Source: Avena insularis (Eukaryota; Streptophyta; Magnoliopsida; Poales; Poaceae). Taken from it: a DNA stretch of 64,000 nt. The notes below the pieces were generated by a model. The model did not search any database. It had not been told where the DNA came from and saw nothing but the letters and a program-made list of their open reading frames with translations. Shown here piece after piece: positions 11,942 to 23,687 of the stretch. The stretch's first letter is position 1; the number at the start of each line of letters is the position of its first letter. The stretch is taken from assembly GCA_023614405.1 (NCBI GenBank), contig CM042696.1:340619211-340683210 (forward strand). The letters are read 5' to 3'. A program made the position numbers and the translations under genes.

Positions 11942-12780
11942 GCATCATCAAAATTATCATGCCCATCTTAATGGCTATAAAGAAAGAGCTTTTTGGGAGA
12001 CAACCCAATTTATTTGTGTTTTCGGTTTGTTTTTCTTTTTCTTTGAGTCTTGGAAGTTATTACTTCGGTAATAACTGCTCCTTATCCTTTTTTTTGGTTT
12101 TTGTGTCAAGATCAACCTCTAATGAGAGAGAAGTAAGATTTGGGGAAGATGTTGTCCCGAAACAGATTTTTGTGCTTCACCGTAAAAATTCATGAGAGAT
12201 CTCTGTATGTCGGATTGAGCTGTAATTTTTTGTGCTTATGCCCCAGGTTGTTATTTAACTTTTGTTAGTTTTTCACTTTTTGATTTGAGCAATAGAAGAT
12301 TTTCAAAAAAAATTGATCTTTACCTACTGGTCTGTTTTGACAGATTTTGCCACTCTTGCATTTGCTTCTTTAATTGATTTCCTTTTTTAATTCTTTTTGT
12401 TTTTTCGGAAGGAGTTGCTACAGTAGCTTATGTTTTGATGGTTTTTAGTTGAAATTGGGCTAAAAAGGTTTTATCACTTCACTTATACTAATGTTGCTAA
12501 TGAGAACTGTGTAAAGTTTTGTGTGAAAGAAATTTCCAGGTTATTGGAGAAAATGGTGTAATAAGAAAAGGAAAGGTTTCATGACTCAAGCAATATGAGT
12601 ATGAAGTTGAAGATATTGACGTTATTCAAGTGGTGACTCTGGAAGAATCTACTAAATACCAAATTCAGAGACCTACAGAGTCCGTTTTCGAATAGGTAAC
12701 AGTTCTGGTAAGGAAACTTCCGCGAACGATCAATCCAGTTATATTTTTGCAGTTTTTAGCCAACAAGGAAAGCTACAAAC
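11942..12780 (+). other. Non-coding spacer in C between gag and the internal palindrome
   Basis: T-rich sequence with stops in all frames. It contains the block after gag that is also found after protease in element B (about 39414-39475). No RT-like motif. The ORF at 11938-12195 has no recognisable feature. Confidence 0.6.
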
Positions 12781-12813
12781 TGAAAGAGGGACGGAAACGG
12801 AGCCAGGGTGGCT

Positions 12814-12939
12814 CACACCACCCTGTGGCGTGGGCCCACCCCTGGCCGCGCCACCAGGTGGTGTGGCCACCTCGAACTCCGTCTCTGACCCGTTTTCACC
12901 CAGTACCTTCCTTTTGTTGTGAAACTTCGTAATATATAA
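12814..12939 (+). promoter_or_regulatory. Internal copy of the C LTR promoter palindrome plus TATA-like box
   Basis: The right arm (12847-12865, CGCGCCACCAGGTGGTGTG) is identical over 19 bases to the right arm in the 3' LTR (15724-15742). The left arm (12814-12832) differs at a few positions. TATATAA follows at 12933-12939 and CCCACGGAT just after it recalls the CCACGGAAC that follows the TATA-like box in the 5' LTR. The second ORF starts 69 bp downstream. Promoter activity is inferred, not shown. Confidence 0.55.
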
Positions 12940-13007
12940 TCCCACGGATCCCCGAGCTTCGTATATCGTGTTCTCGTCATGTTTTTGTTTCGGTCTGTTT
13001 TGTTCAG

Positions 13008-13388
13008 ATGTCATCCAGGGGTTCATCTTCAAAGGATTACGAGTTGTGACGCCGTCGTGAGCTCCATCGCAATCTTGAGCAGAAGTCCTTCGTAGGATGG
13101 GTGGAAGCAGAAAGGATCACAACTAGGCGTGAAGACATGGATCGAAACGGCAAGGAGGAAGTAAAGGACATGACAGCAGGCATGAAGGGACTGATACCTC
13201 CAACTCTAGATCTTAGTTCTTGCCCTGCAGCAGTGGAAGCTCTACGAGTCACTGATGAGTTCTGCGACAAGTACCGAGTCTTGAGGAGGAAGGTGGATAT
13301 GCTTCAAGAGGAGAATAATAGGCTTCACAAGATGCTGGAAGATTTCCTCACGCCAACCGAGAGAATAACACCACCACCGAAGGAGTAA
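13008..13388 (+). pseudogene. Small second ORF of element C, coiled coil, one in-frame stop
   Basis: The frame opens at ATG 13008 (MSSRGSSSKDYEL) and runs about 126 codons to a stop at 13386-13388. It is interrupted only by TGA at 13047-13049, which would be CGA before a C-to-T change. Translation could restart at 13101. The product is highly charged, with a heptad-like segment (LRRKVDMLQEENNRLHKMLEDFL, split here as LRRKVDMLQEENN and RLHKMLEDFL) near its C-terminus and a proline-rich tail. I do not recognise a named domain. Position after gag and after the duplicated promoter-like segment suggests a separately expressed accessory protein. Element B has a larger, unrelated-looking second ORF in the same position. 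Confidence 0.5.
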
Positions 13389-15400
13389 TTCGTCACCAGG
13401 TTTGGCATCCCCTTGGTTTGTTCCAAGCTTGGTGGAGTGTCGCGGTATCATATCACTATCTTCTATCTTTTTACCTTTTTAGTAGAGTCATATCATGAAT
13501 ATAGAAGTTATCATGTAGGATGGTTTGCATTATGGAAGTTTCCCCTCTCTCGTTAGGTATGTATCCCTTGGTGTGAGTAGCCGTTATGGAATATTAATGA
13601 GAAGTTCTATCATTTACTCTTTTGCATATCTTATATTAGTTTTCAATTTGTGGTTATATGATTTATCTTGTTGTTAGTATTGGTATCACTTTGGGATCAT
13701 TGAGTTAATTTAGTTGGTTTTGGCAAACCTGTCTCGGTCAGTAGCAACACTATTTTTGAGGGTTGAATGAAAAAGATAAAAGCACTCTTAAAGAAATATA
13801 ATTTCATCATCTTTCTTTCTTGATTTGCTCATAAGTTTAGTATTCTCTAGTTAAGATCTTTTGTGCTTCCACAGAAGATTGCATGTTCGTTTTTATCACT
13901 TATATGTTTGTTTGTTTCCTTCAACTCTTATACTCGCTACCCAGCCTTGCTAGCCAAAAACCTGTACTGAGGGGGAATTCTTCTCGTGCATCCAATCCTT
14001 AAACCAAACTTATGCCATTTGTGTCCACCATACCTACCTATTAGCACTATTGCTATTCCAAGTAAATTCATGTTTTTATCTACCTTCAAAATTAAACTTG
14101 TTATGTGAAAATTAGTGATTAAAGCTCTCACGAACTTGATGGCACACTTTACTTTCTTGCACTTAATAAACTTGAACCATTGTGCCCATCTATGTTGCAT
14201 TTATGCTTGCACTTTGTGAGTTGTGAATTAGCAGAACAATGCTGTCATGGGGAACGCTTTCAACATTGCACTGGTACTTTGTACCTAGTTGATATCATGC
14301 TCTTTTGTCTATAGATGTCATCGGTGTGAAATGAAAGGGGAGCTTGTAAGTCCATGGAGTTATGTATGTGTGTTAGAGAAACGCCTGGGCCGCTGGTCTA
14401 ATCCATGCCGTCATGGTGGAAACCTACAGCGTAACCATAACAAGCATCTATGAAGCATTCTTCTTATAAAAAAGAGATTGAGATTGAGAAAAAGAGAAAA
14501 ATAAAAAAGAGAGATGATAAAAGAGGAAAGAGAGAAAAAAGCACCATATTCCCATGGTAAATAAGAAGATTGCTGAGATGCTCGTTGTCTGCTTGCCTTG
14601 TCATTTTGATATGGGGATTCTTCCGTATCATCGGGCAAGGGGTACCCCGTTGGCGGTTCTCTATGATACACATGTGCTTACTATGACAAGAACTTACCGG
14701 TGACTAAACTTGAGTAGCATGAGGAGCGGCCCTCGTATTCAAGGGACATGAGATTTTCAATTTACAACTTGTCAAGCATATCCTCATATTTGATCACTTT
14801 AACCTTAACCACCTAAAGATGCCTATGATAGGGGAAATGAGAGCTGAAAACTAATAAGTACCATAATTTTTGGTAGCTCTTTATGAAACTTGAAATCCCT
14901 GCTTCCCTCTGCGAAGGGCCTTTCTTTTACTTTTTAGTTGAGTCAGTAAACCTATTCCTTTCTATCTACGCAAGTATTTTGAGTTGTTGTGTTTCATTCA
15001 CTCATATGATGATTTATTCAATCATGTCTCTTATGTTCCTTGTTTTGCACATTTCTCTTATCTTGGTGATTACTACTTTGAAAGATATCATTGAAAATAA
15101 GTTATTTGTGAAAGCTATCATTGAAAATAAGCTATTTGTGAACTCTAGCAAATTGTCAACTGTTCTTGGACCAAGAGATAAGTTTGCCATTACAAATTAT
15201 GATTTACTTTATGTATCTTTATTGTGTTTCCTTTACTTATTGCAAGTGAAGTTATATAATAGTGAGTTGTCTTCTATTATTATCTATGTATTGATGAATG
15301 TGATGCTTCATGTCTTTATTCTTTTATCGACTCTTCACTCCATAAACCTGATGCCATGTTTATTGAGCTCAGTTTTGCTTGGGGACAAGCGAAGTCTATG
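13389..15400 (+). other. Non-coding 3' region of element C
   Basis: No convincing gene. A purine-rich stretch (A/G repeats, 14467-14550) and a locally duplicated ATTGAAAATAAG segment (15090-15137) are present. A 188-codon hydrophobic ORF at 14883-15449 runs across the polypurine tract into the LTR and is judged spurious. Confidence 0.55.
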
Positions 15401-15412
15401 CTTGGGGGGAGT
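15401..15412 (+). other. Polypurine tract of element C
   Basis: CTTGGGGGGAGT immediately before the 3' LTR start TGATACGT. Confidence 0.85.
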
Positions 15413-16923
15413 TGATACGTCCATTTTGCATCACTATTCTATATCATAATTTACTATTATTCATTGATATATTTCATATTAAGAGACGATACTTATGTTA
15501 TTTCATCTATTTTTGCATGGTTGATGACTTTTGGAGCATGGACCGCTGCAGTCAGGATTCTGATGGAAAAGGTGCTGTTTGGAGGCAAAATTCATGAAGA
15601 TCAGAAAGTCCGGGAAGATATATGGAAAATCCTATTTTTCCAGAAGATGAAGACTGCCAGAAGGAGGAGTGGTGATGGGCCACAGGGGGCCCACACCACC
15701 CCCTGGCGCGGGCCACCCTGGTCCGCGCCACCAGGTGGTGTGGCCGCCCTGGTCCACCTCCAGCTCTCCCCTCTGGCGTATATTATATACAAGGAACCCT
15801 AATACCTGGGGGCGACCATAGAAAGATTCTGCCGCCTCTACGAGGCGTAAAACACCGAGAGAGAAAGATCTCTCCGGTAGACAGATTTCTACCGGGGGAA
15901 TTCCTTCCCGGAGAGGGGAGATCGTTGCCATCAACACCACCATCAAGCTGGACTTCATCGGTATCATCATCATCATCACCACCATCATCTCAACCAGCAC
16001 CCTCATCACCATCTCCATATCGCTGTAACAATTGGGTCGAATCTTGCATAGTTCTTAGGGGAAACTTTCTCGGTGTTGATTACTCTTTGTAGTTGATGCT
16101 ATTGAGTGAACCGTTGAATTATTGTTTATGTTCATATTGCCATACATCATTATTCCATCTCTGATCATGATCCATATGATCTCATGTGAGTAGTTCGTTT
16201 TGTTCTTGAGGACATGGGAGAAGTCATGTTGTTAGTAGTGAAATTGTGTTGAGAAAGATTCAATGGTTTGATATTTAAGTTGTTTTGTACTTCTTCTAGT
16301 GGTGTCATGTGAACATCGACTACATGACACTTCACCTATGTGGGCCTAGGGGAATGCATTGTGTATTTGTCTACTAATCGTAGGGGTTGCAGGAGTGACA
16401 GAAACCTGAACCCCCGTTAGGAAACCATTGCACAAGGGACGTGAGGGTCTTAGAGTTTAAAGCTATGGTTAGGTTTCTACCTTAATTACTTTCTTGTACT
16501 TACGGATGTTTGCAAGGGGTATAATCACAAGTATGTATTAGTCCTAGGAAGGTCGGTACATTAGCACAGGTTTACCCACACAACACTTAGCAAGCTAAAG
16601 AAGATTAATCAACTATATGAAGCGAAAGCACTTGACAGAATTCCCGTGTGTCCTCGAGAATGTTTGGTCATCTTAAGTAATATAATTGGCTTGTCCTTTG
16701 CTGAATAAAGGATTGGGCCACTTGTTGTATTTATTCTTATTGTCTTTTATTTACTCGTACTTTATTTACTTTCATTATCAAAAACCCTAAAAATCCGTTT
16801 GCTAAGTATTTGCAGAGAATTCCTGATCCATACCACTATCCAGCACCTTCTGCTCCTCGTTGGGTTCGACACTCTTACTTATCGAAAATACTGCGATACA
16901 CCCCCTATACTTATGGGTCATCA
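15413..16923 (+). repeat. Element C 3' LTR
   Basis: 1,511 bp, the same length as the 5' LTR. It holds the best copy of the palindrome (arms 15692-15710 and 15724-15742) and TATATTATATAC at 15779-15790. It is followed by TSD CTCTC (16924-16928). Confidence 0.93.
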
Positions 16924-16928
16924 CTCTC

Positions 16929-18208
16929 CTTCTCTTAAGCAGGACAGAGCAGGGGAGGAAGAAGGGTGACTAGGGGAGGAGGTGGAAGTGAGAGGGGCAA
17001 ATGAGACGAAGGGGGCAGGGCTATGGTGGCCTCTAGCCTTTAAAATCCGAGGGGGAGGGTGTAGAAGGTATCAAGTCCATGTAGAATCAAGGGAGGGGAT
17101 GCTGCTCGAGGGTTGGTCAATTTGGGCGGTGGAGGGTGCCTGGGGTCTTGGTACTCGACCAGAGAGGGACATGGGAGGAGTGGTGGCTGCTGGGCAATTA
17201 ATTCCCAAGATGATCATGATAGGCCATATCCTCTTTCTCTCTTTCCAACACTAGAATCCAAGGGAACCGTGCCCTTATACAATGGTGTACATGACCAGAG
17301 AAACTTGGGGTTGCTATGTTTGTCAAAGAGATGGGGGAAAATGGTTGGCAAGGGATTTGGGGGTGAATAAAGGGTTAAATACCAATTTGGCCATATTGAT
17401 GCCCATGAAGCAATCCTTAAATAATTGATCTTGATTAGATGGGGTGATGGTATTGGTAGCTTGGTAAGGTCAAGATATAACTCAATGAATTAATTAGGAT
17501 TTTTCAGAATATTCTAGATCATTTTTATATTAAATATTCAAAGTGTTCAAATGATTTTTAGAAGATGAATTGATATTTTAATGGTACAAGGGTGGTTTTT
17601 AATGTGAGATGGTTCTAAATATGAATCCATACTTTGAGGAATTTCCCATGATTTATTGCAGACTAAAAGTATTTAAAACAAGTATTATTCCATTTGTGTG
17701 ATTTAAGAAAAAGGGCAAAAAGAAACAATAAAGCTCTTCAAAAATATGAAGTTTTGAAGTTGGAAGATGGGATATGATAAATAGACTTCAAATGATCCTA
17801 AAGATGGGTATGTGTTTTGGAGAAAATAAAACTTTCTTTTATAGATTAGGTTTTGGAGTTTTTGTCGATTTAAGAGAATAAATAAGTTTTGGTGCATAAT
17901 AATTATGGATAATATTTGATAAATATTTGTAATCAAGGTAGATGATGTACACAAGGTTTATCTAGCATTTTAAACCTTAGGTTTTGAGAATCCAACTTTA
18001 TTTTGGTAGGAAACAAGGAATAAAGGATCTAGGGTGATGTTATTTTTATACCATCAAAACCTTGTTAGATCTTGGAGCTCAAAGCTCCCCTTGGAGAATG
18101 GGCTATATGGATGGTCAGACAAAGTGATGTAGATCAGTATGGTGTAGAGGTTTGAGCTTGATCATGCTTGAGGATTCCAAGAATTGATCTCAAAATTTGA
18201 ATAAAATA
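16929..18208 (-). repeat. Element D left LTR, block 2
   Basis: Continues block 1 after element C and aligns with about 61585-62825 of the right LTR. It stops at AATAAAATA (18200-18208), the left copy of the MULE target duplication. Short ORFs at 16982-17370 are LTR sequence without support. Confidence 0.85.
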
Positions 18209-18393
18209 GGGATTTCTATTTTTGTGCGCCTGGTTCGTTAGTTGTACTCAGTTTTCCCCAACCACTTAGTTTTTCCTCACGTTTTCCCTCCCTCCATTAT
18301 GAAACCCTCACATGCGCTTGGACCGGGGGATGTCGTCAGGTCAAAGGCTTAACCATTACATGCTGACCGGTGGGACCGCGTTGGGGCGGGCCG
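18209..18393 (+). repeat. MULE left terminal inverted repeat
   Basis: Matches the reverse complement of 54500-54683 with interspersed differences. It includes GTTGTACTCAGTTTTCCCC and a CATTACATGCTGACCGGTGGG segment. GC-rich sequence with related CATTACATGCTGA pieces extends to about 18450. Confidence 0.85.
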
Positions 18394-18919
18394 TGCGTTG
18401 AGCATTACGTTACGTCGCCTTGATCATTACATGCTGATAGGTAGGGCTAGGATTTACATAGCAGACCAGCCATACATCTCTCGCTGATTATGAGGGACGT
18501 GGTGTGGGACCATGTGGGGCATGTTTGGTGGTTACGTGCGCCCTGTCGCCTAAATTGGAAGTTTTCTTTTTTGTTATTTTTATGATTGGTCTTTTTAAGA
18601 GCGCCTTTTCCCCTCTCTCTCTCTCGCTAACAGTTGTGTTTTTTTGCCCAAAAAGGTCGCGAATCTAGAGCAGCTTCTCTCTTCATTCATTATTCCTTTT
18701 GCCCTCGTTTCCCCCAAACTGGTAGCAAATCTAAAGCAGCAAATCTAACAAGCACCATAAATAAATTCAGTAAACAGAGTAGATGTAGATAAAGCAGCTA
18801 ATATAGGTTATATAGTACGATAATTAACGAGGTTTGACAATTAGGCTGCTCAGCAGCAGCAACGGACAAGTTCAACATAGACAAGGCAAAACAAGCTGCT
18901 TTACAGCAGTAGCAGCAGA
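18394..18919. other. MULE subterminal sequence, no gene seen
   Basis: Sequence between the left TIR and the captured gene. It contains a CTCTCTCTCTC stretch near 18615 and repeated AGCAGC/TAAAGCAGC motifs. No supported ORF. Confidence 0.5.
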
Positions 18920-19878
18920 TCAGTGGCCCCTCATGGCCTCTACCAGGAGGGCCTCCACCTCCTCCCTCTAGCGCCTCCTCCACTTCTTGCTTCCTAGTCC
19001 CTTGACCTTGGGCACCTTGGTCTTGATCAGGGGCATGCGACCCTCCTCAATAGCCACCTTCTAGAGGTTGCGGAGGTGAAGTCCGAGCACCTGGTGCTTG
19101 GCTATGAAGCCATGGATGTTCAAGGACTCGCCGCAGGTCCCCTTGTGCTCGGCTTGCTTCACGAGGGAGTTTAAGTCCGTGGCGTGGAGCCTCCTGGTGG
19201 CACCGAAGGGGCACCTTTACACGTCTCCGGTGAAGAAGTTGTTGTATTGGCCGGACTTTAGCCTCCTCAGCACATGACTAGTCTTGGTGTCCTTGGACTC
19301 GTCGTCACTGTGGACGTCACTTCTATCCTACTGTTGGGAAAAATAGTACAGTGCAATAAGGACATGATTGAGATACTTTGATTATAGGGATTGATTATTT
19401 GCATAAATTAACCAATTGAGATCTCCTGATTATTCCCCAAATCTCAAACCAAATCGAATACTGATCCCAACTACGAATAGAGGGGTTCAAATACGAACAG
19501 GGGGATTCATCGAAATATGATATCTAACACAAGAGGATTACCTACTGTAAAAATACGAACATACAATCTCACATCCAACGATGGGAACGGGGGAAGAACA
19601 AGGGAAGGGGAGAAAACCCTGGTTACCTCTAACCATGGGCCGGTGTTGCTGATGTCATAGGGGTTCTCTGGCCTTATGTAATCAACCTCCTCGTAGTGGT
19701 CCCAGCCGAGCGGGATCTGCCCGAGACCGGTGGGGGCCTCCTCGCCGACGGCTATGACGGATGCGGGGATGGCGATGGCGGCTGCCTTTGATGCTTGGAC
19801 GGGGGCCTGTACGGGGACGAGGGCCTCCTCGCCGGCGGCCTTGGAGGCACCGATGGCCACCTCGTCGTTCTTCTCCAT
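18920..19878 (-). pseudogene. Captured host-gene fragment in the MULE, two exons, zf-XS-like, decayed
   Basis: Read on the minus strand, exon 1 starts at ATG 19878 (MEKNDEVAIGASKAAGE) and runs 84 codons through an Ala/Pro-rich segment and a DHYEEVDYIRPENPYD segment to a GT donor at 19626-19625. The intron ends at an AG (CCCAACAG) before 19330. Exon 2 (19330-18920) reads SDDESKDTKTSHVLRRLKSG, then RCPFG, then NIHGFIAKHQVLGLHLRNL. The arrangement CPF...L.SLVKQAE...H...LGLHL resembles the zf-XS zinc finger of SGS3/FDM-type RNA-directed DNA methylation proteins, but the second Cys is replaced (CPFG). Exon 2 contains at least four in-frame stops, so this is a relic. The gene structure is my reading; the zf-XS link is tentative. 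Confidence 0.5.
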
Positions 19879-20930
19879 CGCCGGCGTGGTTGGGGTTTTC
19901 TTGGGGGTTTGCAAAAGGTGATGGGATAGTAGAGACGTTTGAGTGAGCGAGTGAGTGATGCGTGGGAGTGAGGAGGTATCTATTAAAGGAGAAGGGAAGC
20001 GATGTTTCGTTGCACCACAGTGCACCGCATAACCGCGTACCCTACTACACCGTGCACGGCCACACGTGTCCGCTACCTCCCTGTGCACCGCACACGCGTA
20101 CCATGAGTCATGTTTTTTCCCTCGTGTCTAACCCTGGCGACTTAGTTGTGCTTAGTTTTGCCCTCGAGTGTAACACTGGCAGTTTGGTTGTACTCAGTTT
20201 TACCCTCTAGTACTAACACTACCATATGCAATATACTCGGTTTCACCCTCCGGTGGCTGGTCAACAAAGAGTCAACGAATAGGTTTTAGCTACCTAATTA
20301 AGTCATTTTATGCACAACAAATTCAAAAAGAGCAAAACATAGTGGCATCTACCTAGGGAGTCTTATTATGTGACCTACCACCATAAGAAATGTATATAAA
20401 CCATGTTTTAAGCTAAATCACCAATTCTCAAATCACGTACTATCTATGAAGGTTCATGGCTTTCTACTCAAGCCTCTTCTCAAAACATCCCTCCTCAAAA
20501 CATAGTTTGTCTAAATGAGGCAATAATTGTCAAACTGGTGTATATTTGAATTGCAAATAGTTTGATGTATTTTATTGTATAAAAGACGTATTTTCCATTT
20601 TTTAAATCTTTTTCTATTTTCTATTCGAATCCCTTTGTCAGTGTTACCCTTGGTTTTTAGGTTCTACTCAGTTTTTCCCTTGGTTCTCAAGTGCTACTCA
20701 GTTTTCCCCTCTCTTAGTATCAATCTCTCGCACCTATGCTCATCTTCGCTGCTACGATCTAATTGGTTGAGACGGTTGTCATGTGGATCATGCCCACCAA
20801 CCGTTGATCCTCTGTGATCTAGCAGACAGAATAACCCATATATCTGTCGTGGGGCACCCCTCTATGCATGCAAAATAACGAGTTTGCCATCGGTACTTTA
20901 ACTCCATAAACAAATGAACTTGAATATAAT
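19879..20930. other. MULE interior upstream of the captured gene, with repeated TIR-derived motif
   Basis: The motif TACTCAGTTTT(T)CCC from the TIR (18244 onward) recurs in variant form at about 20150, 20189, 20228, 20664 and 20694. No supported ORF on the plus strand. On the minus strand the captured reading frame is open further upstream to 20088, but MEKNDE at 19878 looks like the real start. Confidence 0.5.
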
Positions 20931-20954
20931 TTGAAGGGAACGTGTTCTAAGGTG

Positions 20955-22125
20955 TATAATTTTTTCATTATATTCCACTCTATGAAAATGATAATCTCTC
21001 AAGATTTTCTTAGCACAATATTATCACGTATTACGTGCGATTTCAAAGAGTTCAAATGTGTATAATTTTCGTATATACAAGTTTATGCATTACATTCCAC
21101 TCTATGAAAATGGGGGGAGAAAATGATAATCTCTCTAAATTTTGCCATACGCAAGTTTAAAATCATCATCTCAATATTAAGTGTGATTTCACAGTGTTCA
21201 AAGGTTTAATATTTTTGGATACGCAAGTTTATGCATTATATTTCACTCCATGGAAATGATAAATGATTAGGATTTTATTAGGACAATATTATCATGACCT
21301 AAGTGCGATTTAAAATAGTCCAAAGGTGTATAATTTTCGTATATGCCAGTTTATAAATTACATTCTAGTATATGAAAATGATAATCTCTCAAGATTTTCT
21401 TAGCACAACATTATCATGTATTAAGTGCGATTTCAAAGAGTTCAAAGGTGTATAGTTTTCATATATGCAAATTTATGCATTACATTCCACTCTATGAAAA
21501 TAATAATCTGTCAAGATTTTCTTAGCACACCATTATCACATATTAACTGCGATTTCAAAGAGTTCAAAGGTGTATAAACTTCATATATGCAAGTTTATGC
21601 ATTACATTTCACTCTATGAAAATAATAATCTCTCAAGATTTTCTTAGCACAATATTATCATATATTAAGTGCGATTTTAAAGAGTTCAAAGGTGTATAAA
21701 CTTCGTATATGCAAGTTTATGCATTACATTCCACTCTATGAAAACTGGGGAGAAAATAATAATCTCTCAAAATTTTGTTAGCACATCATTATCACGTATT
21801 AAGTGCGATTTAAAAGTGTTCAAAGGTTTATAATTTTCTCATATGCAAGTTTGTGCATTATATTTCACTCCATGGAAATGATAAATGATTAGGATTTTAT
21901 TAGCACGACATTATCATGTATTAAGTGCGATTTCAAAGAGTTCAAATGTGTATAATTTTTGTATATAGAAGTTTATGCATTATATTTCACTCCATGGAAA
22001 TGATAAATGATCAGGATTTTATTAACACAACATTATCATGTCCTAAGTGCGATTTAAAAGCATTCAAAGGTATATAATTTTTGTATAATTTTCGTATATG
22101 CATTACATTTCACTATATGAAAATG
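20955..22125 (+). repeat. Tandem array inside the MULE, period about 122 bp, about nine units
   Basis: The marker GTGCGATTT (with variants) recurs at about 21035, 21181, 21303, 21425, 21547, 21668, 21803, 21925 and 22047. Spacings are mostly 121-122, with two longer units of 146 and 135 that carry a GGGGAGAAAA insertion. Each unit contains ATGCATTACATTCCACT and TTAGCACAA-like segments. The array is AT-rich and non-coding. Confidence 0.85.
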
Positions 22126-22184
22126 AAGCTAGACAAAGGGCGCGGCGGCGGGGCTGGCTCGGGGACCCATCTTGCAATGCCAAC

Positions 22185-22295
22185 CTAGGTAAGTTGTGGG
22201 TCCGATGATCACGTGGATAAGCTGTGGGTCTGGCTCTCAGGTGGATAAGCTGTGGGTTCGATGCTGATCTGGATAAGTTGAGAGAGGTGTCCACT
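22185..22295 (+). repeat. Short tandem repeat, GTGGATAAGCTGTGGGT units
   Basis: Three to four imperfect units of about 33-35 bp built on GGATAAG(C/T)TGTGGGTC, followed by one copy of a repeat (GTCCACTAC...GACTGAACGCGGCC...) that continues on the far side of element B at 54443-54550. Confidence 0.65.
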
Positions 22296-22337
22296 ACAGG
22301 AATTGACTGAACGCGGCCACAATTGTTAGCATGTAAC

Positions 22338-22449
22338 TGATGGATCTGAAATATAGCCATCTATGTTCACATTTAAACTAGATATTAATCATATTTTGAT
22401 GAAATATCTCTCTAAACTCTGCCACTAATGCTAATATTCAGAGGGGTAT
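22338..22449 (+). repeat. Element B 5' LTR, first 112 bp
   Basis: Matches 53193 onward of the 3' LTR. It ends with GGTAT (22445-22449), the left TSD copy of element A; the LTR resumes at 36247. Confidence 0.92.
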
Positions 22450-23680
22450 TGTAACATCCCAAAACTCAAATCCAAGGTTATCAAGATCAAATCATCCAAA
22501 AATGGGGTTAACAAAAACTTTTCCAAATTTAAAATGAAAGCATTCATATGTGTGTGCATTTAAAATAGGAGTTGTTTTGAATTGCCATGATTGTGTGATC
22601 CAATGCTTGTAAAATGTTTCTTAGGTGATTTAAACATCATCTACATCATCCCCAAACTTTTCCTAAAGAAAATCAAATTAAAAAGAATTAAAGAAAAATG
22701 GTCATTTTGGCAAATTTAACTCTCATGCCTACTTTGGCTATTCCTAGTACTCAAAACTTAACAGAAACAATTCCTGATCCTTGCACCCCTTGCTAGTACA
22801 CATAATGAGGTACCAAGGCCCACCTTTTGATCTGCTAAAAACATTATGTTAACTATTTTAAATGACAGTTTAAAATTGAATCTAATGGATATGCATAGAT
22901 CACCCCTATTTCAAAACCCATCTATTTGAGCTCCACTTTCAAAACCCTTGCAACTAGAGACTACCTAGCACTAGTGGAGATCACTCAAAAAATTTGAAAC
23001 CAAAATTCAAAACTTTTTCTCTTGCGGCCATTTCATCAAACACCTTGCTGGCAAGATCATATTAGCCTAAATAATACTGTTTTGGGTTGATTTTGTCTAG
23101 CAATTGCAATGTGCTTTGATCATCTTTGTCCCCCTCAAGCCTGACTAGACCATCCCCAGCCTCTTCCCTAACCCCTAGCTGCACTGCACTGCCATGCTGA
23201 GCCCTCTCTCGCCGGCCGACCGTGCACTCGCAGCAGCCGCCCTCTCCAGCCTCCCTCACCATGTCTAGCAAGTTGCCTGTGGTCCACCTCCACCACACAA
23301 CCTGCCCCCACGCCAGACAGAGGAGCTGGCCAGGAACCGCCAAGGCCACGCCGCCCCCAGAGCATGCCCTTTCCCCGCTCGCACAGACCGCCCCTTGGCC
23401 ACAGCCCGCGCCCGCCGCTCTGCCTCGACCTGGAGAACACCCCAGACACCCCCGTTGGCTGCCCAACGCCTCACACCCACCGCTCGCCGTGGACACCGCT
23501 GCCTCTGCCTCTCAGAGCACCACTCGCCTGCATCGTGCCACCGCCCCCTACGCCAGATTCAAGTTCTAGAGCACCGCCAGGGAACGACACATCGATCGCC
23601 ACCCCTAGCCATGCCTCTACCCCGCCGTAGCCATGTCGCCACCGTCGACTGCCCATCCCGCTCGGTCTCATCGTCGGGCC

Positions 23681-23687
23681 TATAAAA
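23681..23687 (+). promoter_or_regulatory. TATA box of the element A 5' LTR
   Basis: TATAAAA in CGGGCCTATAAAAGGAGCCC. The homologous site in the 3' LTR is TACAAAA (33489-33495). Confidence 0.7.

Larger units (their letters stand above)
8874..16923 (+). mobile_element. Element C: non-autonomous Athila-like Gypsy retrotransposon, complete
   Basis: An 8,050-bp element with two LTRs of exactly 1,511 bp (8874-10384 and 15413-16923), both starting TGATACGT and ending GGGTCATCA. It is flanked by a perfect 5-bp TSD CTCTC (8869-8873 and 16924-16928); the uninterrupted sequence is present in the right LTR of D near 61575. The primer site matches the 3' end of plant tRNA-Asp. It encodes a gag and a small second ORF but no protease, RT, RNase H or integrase, so it must rely on another element's enzymes. 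LTR divergence is about 3-4% in stretches compared by eye. Size and organisation are like Triticeae families such as Sabrina or WHAM, but I cannot name it securely. Confidence 0.9.

Noticed and set aside
14467..14550. Purine-rich A/G stretch as a polypurine tract or nested element border
   Set aside because: It lies in the middle of element C with no LTR start or duplication next to it.
14883..15449. 188-codon hydrophobic ORF in element C, possibly env-like
   Set aside because: It runs through the polypurine tract into the LTR and lies in a T-rich region where hydrophobic ORFs arise by chance; no signal of coding conservation.
16982..17370. ORFs rich in Gly/Trp after element C
   Set aside because: They are part of the D LTR; the homologous stretch at 61640-61990 does not keep them open.
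19730..19946. Plus-strand ORFs at 19730-19921 and 19761-19946
   Set aside because: They are antisense shadows of the GC-rich captured exon on the minus strand.
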